Positions 7,855-15,705 of a stretch of DNA of 64,000 nucleotides are shown in pieces. The stretch is from Geminicoccus harenae (GTDB lineage: Bacteria; Pseudomonadota; Alphaproteobacteria; Geminicoccales; Geminicoccaceae). The stretch covers positions 124,001 through 188,000 of the forward strand of contig NZ_JABGCL010000006.1 in the NCBI RefSeq assembly GCF_019800005.1, in the 5' to 3' direction. Each line of letters begins with the position of its first letter. The stretch's first letter is position 1. A program made the position numbers and the translations under genes. The notes beneath the pieces were generated by a model, which saw only the letters and a program-made list of their open reading frames with translations, did no database searches and was not told the DNA's origin.

Positions 7855-8856
7855 CTACTTCTTCGAGGCCTCGAAGACGTCATGGGTCCAGGCCCCGCTC
7901 GGCGCCTTGCTGATCACCGGGTCGGAGCCGCCCGAGAGCAGCACCTTCACCGTGCGCTCATAGGCGGCCGGATCGAGATAGCCCACGCCCTCCGCCGGGC
8001 TGCCGATCAGCTGGGCGACCTCGCCCATCATCCGCTTCTGGTGCTCCTCGGTCTGCGCGCCGGTCGCGTCGTTCTCCAGCACGATCTCCGCCGCCTCGTC
8101 GGGATTCTCGACCGCGTAGGACCAGCCCTGCATCGAGGCCTTCACGAACCGGGCGAGCTTGTCGACCATCGCCGGGTCCTCGAGGTTCTTCTCCACCGTG
8201 TAGAGCCCGTCCTCGAGCGTCGCCACGCCCTGGTCCTCGTACTTGAACACGGTCAGCTCCTCCGGCTTGATGCCGGCGTCGAGCACCTGACCATATTCAT
8301 TGTAGGTCATGGTCGAGATGCAGTCGGCCTGCCGCTGCAGGAGCGGGTCGACGTTGAAGCCCTGCTTGACCACCGTCACCCCGTCCGGCCCGCCATCCGT
8401 CGGGATGCCCAGCGTCGCCATCCAGGACAGGAACGGATACTCGTTGCCGTAGAACCAGACGCCCAGCGTACGGCCCTTGAAGTCGGTCTTGGGATCGACG
8501 ATGCCGCTGTCCTTGCGGCAGGTCAGCATCATGCCGGACTTCTGGAACACCTGGGCGATGTTGACGAGCGGCACGCCCTTCTCGCGTGACGCCAGGGCGG
8601 CCGGCATCCATTCCACGATCACGTCGGCGCCCCCGCCGGCGATCACCTGGGGCGGGGCGATGTCCGGGCCGCCCGGCTTGATCTCCACGTCCAGCCCGGC
8701 TTCCTCGTAGAAGCCCTTGTCCTGGGCGACATAGTAGCCGGCGAACTGCGCCTGGGTGACCCATTTGAGCTGCAGGGTCAGCCGGTCGGCGGCATTGGCC
8801 GCCGTCGTGAGGGTGAGGCCGGTCGCGGCCGTCAGTGCCAGTGCCAGTATCCTCAT
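7855..8856 (-). CDS. ABC importer substrate-binding protein, NMT1/THI5-like
   Basis: Periplasmic binding protein of 333 residues for a heterocyclic or small organic nutrient. The signal peptide ends at about residue 23 (TTAANAAD). The mature N-terminus LQLKWVTQAQFAGYYVAQDKG and the PGGPDI loop are typical of the NMT1/ThiY group, which includes binding proteins for thiamine pyrimidines, riboflavin and related compounds. I start it at ATG 8856, where the signal peptide begins behind a GGGAGAG ribosome site. Two permease genes precede it in the same direction, but no ATPase gene of this transporter type lies nearby. The specific substrate cannot be decided by eye. Confidence 0.9.
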   Translation of the reverse strand: MRILALALTAATGLTLTTAANAADRLTLQLKWVTQAQFAGYYVAQDKGFYEEAGLDVEIKPGGPDIAPPQVIAGGGADVIVEWMPAALASREKGVPLVNIAQVFQKSGMMLTCRKDSGIVDPKTDFKGRTLGVWFYGNEYPFLSWMATLGIPTDGGPDGVTVVKQGFNVDPLLQRQADCISTMTYNEYGQVLDAGIKPEELTVFKYEDQGVATLEDGLYTVEKNLEDPAMVDKLARFVKASMQGWSYAVENPDEAAEIVLENDATGAQTEEHQKRMMGEVAQLIGSPAEGVGYLDPAAYERTVKVLLSGGSDPVISKAPSGAWTHDVFEASKK

Positions 8857-8912
8857 CGAGCCAACTCTCCCCCAACCGGTCCGGCAAATCATGCGCCCGG
8901 ACGGACTGCGCA

Positions 8913-9845
8913 TCAGCGACGTCGACGATAGGAGGGATGCCAGAAGGTGACCATCCGCTCGATCAGCGCCAGCAGGCCGTAACTCAAGGACCCTGCCAGT
9001 GCCGCCACGGCGATGGTCGCCCAGACCAGGTCGAGGTTCATCCGGCCGACCTCGGTGGAAATCCGAAAGCCCATGCCCACGATCGGCGTGCCGAAGAACT
9101 CGGCGACCAGGGCGCCGATCAGCGCCAGGGTCGCGTTGATCTTGAGGGCATTGAAGATGAACGGCATGGCGGCCGGCAGGCGCAGCGCCAGGAGGGTCTG
9201 CCAGTAGCTGGCGGCATAGGAGTGCATCAGGTCGCGCTCGATGGCGCTGGTCTGGGCCAGGCCCGCGATGGTGTTCACCAGCATCGGGAAGAAGGTCATG
9301 ATCACCACGACCGCGGCCTTGGACTGCCAGTCGAACCCGAACCACATCACCATGATCGGCGCCACGCCGATGATCGGCAGGGCCGAGACCAGGTTGCCGA
9401 TCGGGAGCAGGCCGCGCTGGAGGAAGGGCGAGCGGTCGATCAGCAGGGCCACGACGAAGCCCGCCCCGCAGCCCATCACCCAGCCCGGCACCACCGCGCG
9501 CACGAAGGTCTGCACGAAGTCGGCGCGCAACAGGCCCAGCGAGTTCGCGATGGTCCGGCCGATCGCCGATGGTGCCGGCAGGAGGACCCGCGGCACGTCG
9601 AAGCCGACCACCGCCACTTCCCACAGGAACAGCAGCCAGGCGCCGAACAGGACCGGGACGATCCGGGCGGTGACCGGTTCGGCCGAGAGCCGGTCCAGGG
9701 CGAACCAGGCAACCGCCGCGAGTGCGAGCACCAGCAGCCAGAAGCCGGCGCCGACCGGGCCGCCATGGACCAGGTACAGCGCCCACCAGCAGCCCAGCAG
9801 GAGCAGGCCAGTGAGACCCAGGCCTTCCCCCAGTGCCCGGCTCAC
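8913..9845 (-). CDS. ABC importer permease (SsuC/ThiX-like, binding-protein-dependent)
   Basis: Inner-membrane permease of 310 residues with about seven to eight hydrophobic segments. The EAA-type coupling loop reads YAASYWQTLLALRLPAAMPF. It starts at GTG 9845, overlapping the stop of the preceding permease (GTGA), so the two are translationally coupled and probably form a heterodimer. An N-terminal extension of two extra helices precedes the conserved region beginning near VPRVLLPAPSA. It pairs with the NMT1-type binding protein. Confidence 0.88.
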   Translation of the reverse strand: MSRALGEGLGLTGLLLLGCWWALYLVHGGPVGAGFWLLVLALAAVAWFALDRLSAEPVTARIVPVLFGAWLLFLWEVAVVGFDVPRVLLPAPSAIGRTIANSLGLLRADFVQTFVRAVVPGWVMGCGAGFVVALLIDRSPFLQRGLLPIGNLVSALPIIGVAPIMVMWFGFDWQSKAAVVVIMTFFPMLVNTIAGLAQTSAIERDLMHSYAASYWQTLLALRLPAAMPFIFNALKINATLALIGALVAEFFGTPIVGMGFRISTEVGRMNLDLVWATIAVAALAGSLSYGLLALIERMVTFWHPSYRRRR

Positions 9846-10747
9846 GGCTGCGCCCCCATCACCCGGAGCGTCAGCCGCTCTGCGAGGTTGATCAGCGCGA
9901 TCAGGAAGCCCGCCAGCACCGAGCCCACCACCAGGGCCGCCCAGATCTGCACGGTCTGGCCGTAATAGGAGCCGCTGAGCAGCCTGGCACCGATCCCGGC
10001 CTGCGCGCCGGTCGGCATCTCGCCGACGATGGCGCCCACCAGGCTGATGGCGATCGCTACCTTGAGCGACGCGAACAGGTACGGCACGGCGGCCGGCCAG
10101 CGCAGCTTCCAGAAGACCTGGGACGGGGTCGCGTTCCAGGTGTGCATCAGCTCGGTGGCGAGCACGTCCGGCGAGCGCAGCCCCTTCACCATCCCGATCG
10201 TGATCGGGAAGAAGCACAAGTACATCGAGATCAGGGCCTTGGGCAGGAGCCCGGTGAGCCCCACCGAGCCCAGCACCACCACGACCATGGGGGCGATCGC
10301 CAGGATCGGGATGGTCTGGCTGGTGATCACCCAGGGCATCAGCGAGGTCTCGAGTGCTCGGACATGGACGATCCCCACGGCCAGCAGGATGCCCAACAGC
10401 GTGCCCAGCGCGAAGCCCAGCAGGGTGGCCGAGAGGGTGATCCAGCCATGGTAGACCAGCGAGCGCTTGGAGGTGACCGCGGTCTGGAACACCGTCTTGT
10501 TCAGCTCCGCCACGACCTGATGGGGTGCCGGCAGGACCGGGCGGTCCATCGACCAGCTGTCGGCTGCGAGCTGCTGCCAGGTCCAGCTCTGGTCGCCGTA
10601 GCGGTCGATCACCTGCGGCGCGTTCAGCCAGACCGCACCCAGATACCAGACGAGCAGGATCGCGAGCGTGACCACGGCCACCGGCAGCGCCCGCCCGCTC
10701 CTCGGGGTGGCGCTGCCGCCGTGCTGGCCGATGCTGGCTGCTGCCAT
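9842..10747 (-). CDS. ABC importer permease, partner of the downstream permease
   Basis: Second membrane subunit of the same importer, 301 residues. It has an N-terminal helix (ALPVAVVTLAILLVWYLGAV), a periplasmic loop and then the six-helix BPD_transp_1 core. The coupling loop is MHTWNATPSQVFWKLRWPAA. I start it at ATG 10747. Upstream codons are open but not protein-like, and they cross a structured leader (10773-10800). It leads the importer operon and diverges from the Gld-like operon. The ATPase that should energise it is missing from this locus. Confidence 0.88.
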   Translation of the reverse strand: MAAASIGQHGGSATPRSGRALPVAVVTLAILLVWYLGAVWLNAPQVIDRYGDQSWTWQQLAADSWSMDRPVLPAPHQVVAELNKTVFQTAVTSKRSLVYHGWITLSATLLGFALGTLLGILLAVGIVHVRALETSLMPWVITSQTIPILAIAPMVVVVLGSVGLTGLLPKALISMYLCFFPITIGMVKGLRSPDVLATELMHTWNATPSQVFWKLRWPAAVPYLFASLKVAIAISLVGAIVGEMPTGAQAGIGARLLSGSYYGQTVQIWAALVVGSVLAGFLIALINLAERLTLRVMGAQP

Positions 10748-10772
10748 CGATGGTCCTCGAACGGGCGGTGAC

Positions 10773-10800
10773 GGTTCACCCTCCGGAAGGGTTATAAACC
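10773..10800 (-). promoter_or_regulatory. Structured leader with nested inverted repeats upstream of the importer operon
   Basis: A stem ACCCT-CCGGA-AGGGT (10778-10792) lies inside an outer GGTT/AACC pair (10773-10776 and 10797-10800), 26-53 bp before the permease ATG. The outer pair is interrupted by TATA. It could be a 5' UTR fold affecting translation, or an operator. I looked for the conserved THI-box and FMN-switch core sequences and did not see them. Confidence 0.35.
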
Positions 10801-10944
10801 GGCCGTGTTCCTGGCAAGTCGCGGCCACAGCGGTGCGGGGTGCGGCCGCATGAACGGCGGTTGATGCTTGCGCCGCGCGCGCCGGACGTTCAACAGCATC
10901 GGGGCGAGCGGCACATCGGGGTTGCCGGCAGGGGTCAGGAGAAC

Positions 10945-11892
10945 ATGGAGCAGGCGGTCCGCCTCGATCAGCTGTCACGGCGGTTCGGCCGGTTCACCGC
11001 GGTGGATCGGATGAGCTTCGGGGTCCGGCAGGGCGAGGTCGTGGGCTTTCTGGGGCCCAACGGTGCCGGCAAGTCGACCACCATGCGGATGCTGGCGGGC
11101 TTCCTGACGCCCACCTCCGGCCATGCCTGGATCATGGGCCACGACGTCGAGGCCCAGCCGCTCGAGGCGCGCCGGGCGATCGGCTACCTGCCCGAGGGCG
11201 CGCCCCTTTATGGCGACATGACGCCCTTGGCCCTGCTCCGCTTCGTCGCCGCGATGCGCGGGATGAGCAGCGCCCAGACGCGCGAGAACATCGCGACCGC
11301 GATCGAGCGCACCGACCTGGCCGAGGTCGCCTACAAGCCGATCGAGACGCTTTCCAAGGGCTTCAAGCGGCGGGTGGGCCTGGCCGCGGCGATCCTGCAC
11401 GACCCGCCCGTGCTGATCCTGGACGAGCCGACCGACGGGCTGGACCCCAACCAGAAGCACGAGGTCCGCGCGCTGATCGCCGACATGGCCGCCGACAAGG
11501 CGATCATCGTCTCGACCCATATCCTGGAGGAGGTCACGGCCGTCTGCACCCGGGCGATCGTGATCGCGCGCGGCAAGCTGATCGCGGACGCCACGCCCGC
11601 CCAGTTCCAGGCCTATTCGGAGTGGCACGACGCGGTGGCCCTGCGCCTTCTGCCCCAGCAGATCGAGACCGCAATCGAGGCGCTCTCGGACATCCCCAGC
11701 ATCTACGAGGTCAAGCGGATGAACCATGCCGCGGACGGCCACGATCTCCTGGTGGTGCCGATCCAGGGCGAGCGGATCGCGTCCACCGTGGCCGACCGGC
11801 TGCTCGAGGCGGGCGTCGAGATCCAGGACTTCCGGGTCGAGACCGGGCGGCTGGACGACGTGTTCCGCAAGCTCACCACCACGCAGCACTGA
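10945..11892 (+). CDS. ABC-2 type exporter ATPase (GldA/CcmA-like)
   Basis: ATP-binding subunit of an ABC-2 exporter, 315 residues. Walker A GPNGAGKST is at residues 37-45, the signature is LSKGFKRRVGLA (a common GldA variant of LSGGQ), Walker B is VLILDEPTDGLDP, and the switch His is in VSTHILEEV. A C-terminal extension ends DFRVETGRLDDVFRKLT, as in drug and gliding-type exporters. ATG 10945 follows an AGGAGAAC ribosome site. It is the first gene of a four-gene operon whose partners (permease, GldG-like, DUF4340) recur together. It is not of the type that energises the divergent NMT1 importer. Confidence 0.92.
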   Translation: MEQAVRLDQLSRRFGRFTAVDRMSFGVRQGEVVGFLGPNGAGKSTTMRMLAGFLTPTSGHAWIMGHDVEAQPLEARRAIGYLPEGAPLYGDMTPLALLRFVAAMRGMSSAQTRENIATAIERTDLAEVAYKPIETLSKGFKRRVGLAAAILHDPPVLILDEPTDGLDPNQKHEVRALIADMAADKAIIVSTHILEEVTAVCTRAIVIARGKLIADATPAQFQAYSEWHDAVALRLLPQQIETAIEALSDIPSIYEVKRMNHAADGHDLLVVPIQGERIASTVADRLLEAGVEIQDFRVETGRLDDVFRKLTTTQH

Positions 11893-11909
11893 CGGATCCA
11901 GAGACGACG

Positions 11910-12650
11910 ATGCGCGCACGTCAGACCGCGACCGTGTTCGCCCGCGAGCTGGCGAGCTATTTCGCCACGCCGGTCGCCTATGTCCTGATCATCATCTTCC
12001 TGGCCGCGTCCAGCGCCTTCACCTTCTATGTCGGCGGCTTCTTCCAGCGCGGCCAAGCCGACCTGGCCTCGTTCTTCATGTTCCACCCCTGGCTCTATCT
12101 GTTCCTGGTGCCGGCGGTGGCGATGCGCCTTTGGGCCGAGGAGCGGCGCGCCGGCACGATCGAGCTGATCACGACCCTGCCGGTCGGCAGCTTCCCCCTG
12201 GTGCTGGGCAAGTTCCTGGCGGCCTGGGCGTTTTGCGGGATCGCCCTGCTGCTGACCTTCCCGATCTGGGTGACGGTCAACTGGCTGGGCAGCCCGGACA
12301 ACGGCGTGATCGCCATGGGCTATCTCGGCAGCTGGCTGGTGGCGGGCTGCTTTTTGGCGTTGGGCTCGTGCATGTCGGCGGTGACCCGCAACCAGGTGGT
12401 GGCCTTCGTGCTGGGTGCCGCCTTGTGCTTCCTGTTCCTGATGAGCGGCGTCGACCTGGTGCTGGCCGCGTTCCGCAGCTGGGCGCCGGGCTTCCTGGTC
12501 GACCTGGTCGCCTCGTTCAGCCTGATCACCCACTTCACGGCACTGAGCAAGGGCACGCTGCCGCTCACCACCGCCATCTTCATCCTGACCCTGATCGGCA
12601 CCGCGCTGTTCGTGAACAAGCTCCTGGTCGATCTGAAGAAGGCTGGCTGA
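11910..12650 (+). CDS. ABC-2 type permease (GldF-like)
   Basis: Membrane subunit of 246 residues with six predicted helices. It contains the motif RLWAEERRAGTIELITTLPV characteristic of GldF/NosY-type permeases. It starts at ATG 11910, 17 bp after the ATPase stop, and is followed 4 bp later by the GldG-like gene. It is expected to form a homodimeric or heterodimeric pore with the ATPase at 10945. In Bacteroidetes such proteins support gliding. Outside that group the cargo is unknown. Confidence 0.92.
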   Translation: MRARQTATVFARELASYFATPVAYVLIIIFLAASSAFTFYVGGFFQRGQADLASFFMFHPWLYLFLVPAVAMRLWAEERRAGTIELITTLPVGSFPLVLGKFLAAWAFCGIALLLTFPIWVTVNWLGSPDNGVIAMGYLGSWLVAGCFLALGSCMSAVTRNQVVAFVLGAALCFLFLMSGVDLVLAAFRSWAPGFLVDLVASFSLITHFTALSKGTLPLTTAIFILTLIGTALFVNKLLVDLKKAG

Positions 12651-12654
12651 CGAT

Positions 12655-14526
12655 ATGCATCTCGACCGACGGATCCTGTCGATCCTGGGCATCCCGCTGG
12701 CCCTGGTGGCCTTTCTGGCCTTCAACGTCTTCTCCGGCATCGCCCTGCGCGGGCCCGCGCTCGACCTCACCGAGAACCGACAGTTCACCCTGTCGGACGG
12801 CACCCGCACCATGCTGGCCGACATCCAGGAGCCGGTGCGGCTGCGCTTCTACCTGTCCTCGTCGCTGCGCGAGACCAACCCGTATTTGTGGAGCTACGCG
12901 CAGCAGGCGCGCGACATGCTCGAATCCTTCCGGGAGGCGTCGGGCGGCCGGGTCGAGGTCCAGGTGATCGACCCGCAGCCGTTTTCCGAGGAGGAGGACC
13001 GGGCGGTGGGCGCCGGGCTGCAGCCGATCCTGGGGCCCGACCAGAGCACCGCGTTCCTGGGGATCGCCGGTGCCAACACCACCGACGACACCGACGTGAT
13101 CGCCATGCTCAGCCCCGAGCGTGAGCGCTTCCTGGAATACGACCTGACCCGGCTGGTCTATGACCTGTCCCGGCCGACCAAGCCGGTGCTCGGCATCATC
13201 ACCGGCCTGCCGCTCGAAGGCAGCATGCAGGACAGCCAGGTCCCCTGGCAGATCCTGAGCCAGCTCCGCCAGTTCTACGACGTGCGCATGCTGAGCGGCG
13301 AGGAATACCAGATCGACCCGGCCATCCAGGTCCTGATGCTGGTCCAGCCGGACGACCTGCCGGAGCAGAATCTCTACGCCATCGATCAGTTCGTGATGCG
13401 CGGCGGCCATCTGCTGGCCTTCACCGATCCCTTTTCCGAGGCGGCCCAGGCGATTGCCCAGGTGCCGGGCGACTTCGCGGCGAAGATCGACGGGCTCCTG
13501 GCGTCCTGGGGTGTAGAGCTCGTGCCGGACCGGATCGCCGGGGACCCGGACGCGGCCCGTCAGGTGGCGATCCCGCAGGAGGGCGGGCGCCAGCAGGTGC
13601 TGCCCTATCTGCCCTGGCTGTCGCTCGACGGAAGCCATGTCGACCCGGGCGAGCCGGCCGTCGCCAATCTCGACGTCATCAACCTGATGTCGCCCGGCGT
13701 GCTGCGGCCGGTGGAAGGGGCCACCACCAGCTTCACCCCGCTCATCCAGACCGGGCCGGAAGCCGGCCTGCTGGATGCGGCACCGATCCGCACCTACCCG
13801 GACCCGATCGCCGTGCTGCGCGCGTTCCAGCCGGGCAGCGAGCCCCTGACGCTGGCGGCACGGCTCACCGGGCCGGCGAAGAGCGCCTATCCGACCCCGC
13901 CCGCCAGCGACGATCCGGCGGCCCCCCCGGCTTCCGCCCATCTCGCCGAGGCGCAGGCGCCGCTGAATGTGGTGGTGGTGGCCGATGCCGACCTCCTGGA
14001 GGACCAGGCCTGGCTGGCCGCCCAGCCGGGTGGCCAGGGGCAGCCGCTGCCGATTGCCTCCAACGCCGACATGGTCCTGAACCTGCTCGACACGCTGGCC
14101 GGCTCCGACGCGCTGCTGTCCCTGCGCGGCCGCGACATCACGCTTCGGCCGTTCACCCGGATCCAGGAGCTGCAGCGCACGGCCGAGGCCGAGTACCGGG
14201 TCAAGGAGGAGGAGCTGACCGCCAGCCTGGAGGAGGTCCAGGCCAAGCTGCAGGATCTGGGCGGGATCGGCGAGGACCAGCAGGGCATGGTGCTGACCGA
14301 GGCGCAGCGCCAGGAGGTCCAGGGCTTCCGTGCCCGGATGCTCGACCTGCGCGCCGAGCTGCGCGCCGTGCAGCTCGCCCTGAACCAGGAGATCGACCGG
14401 CTGGAAGGCCGGCTCACCCTGATCAACATCCTGGCCGTGCCGCTGGCCGTCGCGGTGATCGCGGTCCTGGTGGCGCTCTGGCGGCGGATGCGCACGCGCA
14501 AGCGCTTCCGCCCGGCCCAGGGCTGA
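12655..14526 (+). CDS. GldG-like ABC-type uncharacterised transport subunit
   Basis: A 623-residue protein anchored at both ends. An N-terminal helix (ILGIPLALVAFLAFNVF) is followed by the family motif DLTENRQFTLSDGTR and a large periplasmic domain resembling an inactive sugar-binding or glutamine-amidotransferase-like fold. There is a coiled coil at about residues 540-595 and a C-terminal helix (INILAVPLAVAVIAVLVALW) with a basic tail. The Ala/Pro-rich segment near residue 420 looks like a linker. It sits between the GldF-like permease (4 bp) and the DUF4340 gene. It probably links the exporter to an envelope target, though the cargo is not known. Confidence 0.88.
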   Translation: MHLDRRILSILGIPLALVAFLAFNVFSGIALRGPALDLTENRQFTLSDGTRTMLADIQEPVRLRFYLSSSLRETNPYLWSYAQQARDMLESFREASGGRVEVQVIDPQPFSEEEDRAVGAGLQPILGPDQSTAFLGIAGANTTDDTDVIAMLSPERERFLEYDLTRLVYDLSRPTKPVLGIITGLPLEGSMQDSQVPWQILSQLRQFYDVRMLSGEEYQIDPAIQVLMLVQPDDLPEQNLYAIDQFVMRGGHLLAFTDPFSEAAQAIAQVPGDFAAKIDGLLASWGVELVPDRIAGDPDAARQVAIPQEGGRQQVLPYLPWLSLDGSHVDPGEPAVANLDVINLMSPGVLRPVEGATTSFTPLIQTGPEAGLLDAAPIRTYPDPIAVLRAFQPGSEPLTLAARLTGPAKSAYPTPPASDDPAAPPASAHLAEAQAPLNVVVVADADLLEDQAWLAAQPGGQGQPLPIASNADMVLNLLDTLAGSDALLSLRGRDITLRPFTRIQELQRTAEAEYRVKEEELTASLEEVQAKLQDLGGIGEDQQGMVLTEAQRQEVQGFRARMLDLRAELRAVQLALNQEIDRLEGRLTLINILAVPLAVAVIAVLVALWRRMRTRKRFRPAQG

Positions 14527-14540
14527 GGAGGAACGAGCCC

Positions 14541-15584
14541 ATGCAGCCGCGCAATTTCGTGATCCTGGCGGCGATCGCCGGCATCTCGGTCGGGCTCGCC
14601 ACGGCAGCGCTGGTCGTCAGCGACGCGCCGCTCACCTCGACCAGCCTGAACCGGCCGCTCGTGCCGGACCTGGCGACCAGGATCAACGACGTGGTCCGGA
14701 TCGAGATCAGCGGTCCGGACGGGCAGACCACGCTGGAGCGCCACGAGGGCCGGGGCTGGGCGGTGGCCGAGAAGCGGGGCTTCGCGGCCGACCAGCGCGC
14801 CGTGGTCACCCTCCTGCGCAAGCTGGGCGAGCTGCGCATCGTCGAAGCCAAGACCGCGCTGCCCGAGCGGCTGGCCCGCCTCGAGCTGGAGGATCCGGCC
14901 GGCGAGAACGCACGCTCGCACCGGGTCGTCCTGCAGGAAGCCGGGGGCCAGCCGGTCGCGGACCTGGTGGTGGGCAAGCGGGCCTTCGGCGTGTTCGGGC
15001 CCGGCCGGGCCGGCACCTATGTCCGCCTGGCCGACGAGAGCCAGGCATGGCTGTCGGACGGCGACCTCACCGCCCTGGCCGATCCGGACGAGTGGGTCGA
15101 AAGCGACATCGTCGATCTGGCGGCCGACCGGGTGAAGCTGGTCTCGCTGGAGCCGCAGGACGGCGTGCTGGTCACCACCAGCCGGACGAGCCCCGACGAC
15201 GCGAGCTTCGACCTGGCGGGCGTGCCGGCCGGGCGGGTGGCCGACCAAGCCAAGCTCACCGAGCTGTCGCAACTGTTCACCCAGCTCACCCTAATGGACG
15301 TCCGGCCGGTCGCGGAGGTCGCCTTCTACGAGGCGCCGCAACGGGTCCGGGTCGAGACGTTCGACGGGCTGACCCTGGTGTTCACTTGGCTCAGCCAGCC
15401 GGATGCGAGCTGGCTGCGCGTCGACACGGTGACCGTTGCCGACACCGCGTCCCAGGAGGTGAAGGACGAGGCCGCCAGGATCACCGCCCATACCAGCGGC
15501 TGGGCGTTCGAAGTGGGCGGCTACGTCACCGAGCAACTCGGCCAGAAGCTGGACGACCTGCTGGAACAGCCGGACGAGAGCTGA
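14541..15584 (+). CDS. DUF4340 domain-containing protein
   Basis: Last gene of the Gld-like operon, 347 residues. A single N-terminal helix (NFVILAAIAGISVGLATAAL) anchors a periplasmic beta-rich domain with repeated segments such as RIEISGPDGQTTLERHEG and VVGKRAFGVFGPGRAGTYVR. DUF4340 proteins commonly follow GldG-like genes, and their role is undefined. An AGGAGG-like ribosome site precedes ATG 14541. Two hairpins follow before the convergent cysI gene. Confidence 0.85.
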   Translation: MQPRNFVILAAIAGISVGLATAALVVSDAPLTSTSLNRPLVPDLATRINDVVRIEISGPDGQTTLERHEGRGWAVAEKRGFAADQRAVVTLLRKLGELRIVEAKTALPERLARLELEDPAGENARSHRVVLQEAGGQPVADLVVGKRAFGVFGPGRAGTYVRLADESQAWLSDGDLTALADPDEWVESDIVDLAADRVKLVSLEPQDGVLVTTSRTSPDDASFDLAGVPAGRVADQAKLTELSQLFTQLTLMDVRPVAEVAFYEAPQRVRVETFDGLTLVFTWLSQPDASWLRVDTVTVADTASQEVKDEAARITAHTSGWAFEVGGYVTEQLGQKLDDLLEQPDES

Positions 15585-15599
15585 AGCCTGCGGCAGCAG

Positions 15600-15621
15600 A
15601 TCCTCCGCCTTCGCGGAGGAT
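15600..15621. terminator. 9-bp stem-loop between convergent operons (first of two)
   Basis: ATCCTCCGC and GCGGAGGAT (15600-15608 and 15613-15621) pair across a CTTC loop, 16 bp after the DUF4340 stop. Together with the next hairpin it probably terminates transcription from both sides. Its sequence resembles dispersed TCATCC...GGATGA repeat elements often seen in alphaproteobacterial intergenic DNA. Confidence 0.55.
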
Positions 15622-15670
15622 GACGAGAACGGATGGGGGCAACCGCAACGCTGCCCGCACCGTTCATGTC

Positions 15671-15692
15671 ATCCCCCGTGCATGCGGGGGAT
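15671..15692. terminator. 8-bp stem-loop between convergent operons (second of two)
   Basis: ATCCCCCG (15671-15678) pairs with CGGGGGAT (15685-15692) across TGCATG, 14 bp beyond the cysI stop. It has the same ATCC...GGAT ends as the neighbouring hairpin, so both may be copies of one repeat family. Confidence 0.5.
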
Positions 15693-15705
15693 CAACCGCT
15701 ACGCG

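Noticed and set aside
10748..10944. Thiamine pyrophosphate or FMN riboswitch before the importer operon
   Set aside because: The conserved core sequences of those switches are not present. Only a short nested stem is seen.
10945..11892. ATPase of the NMT1-type importer
   Set aside because: Its motifs and operon partners (GldF, GldG, DUF4340) are those of an ABC-2 exporter, and it is on the opposite strand.
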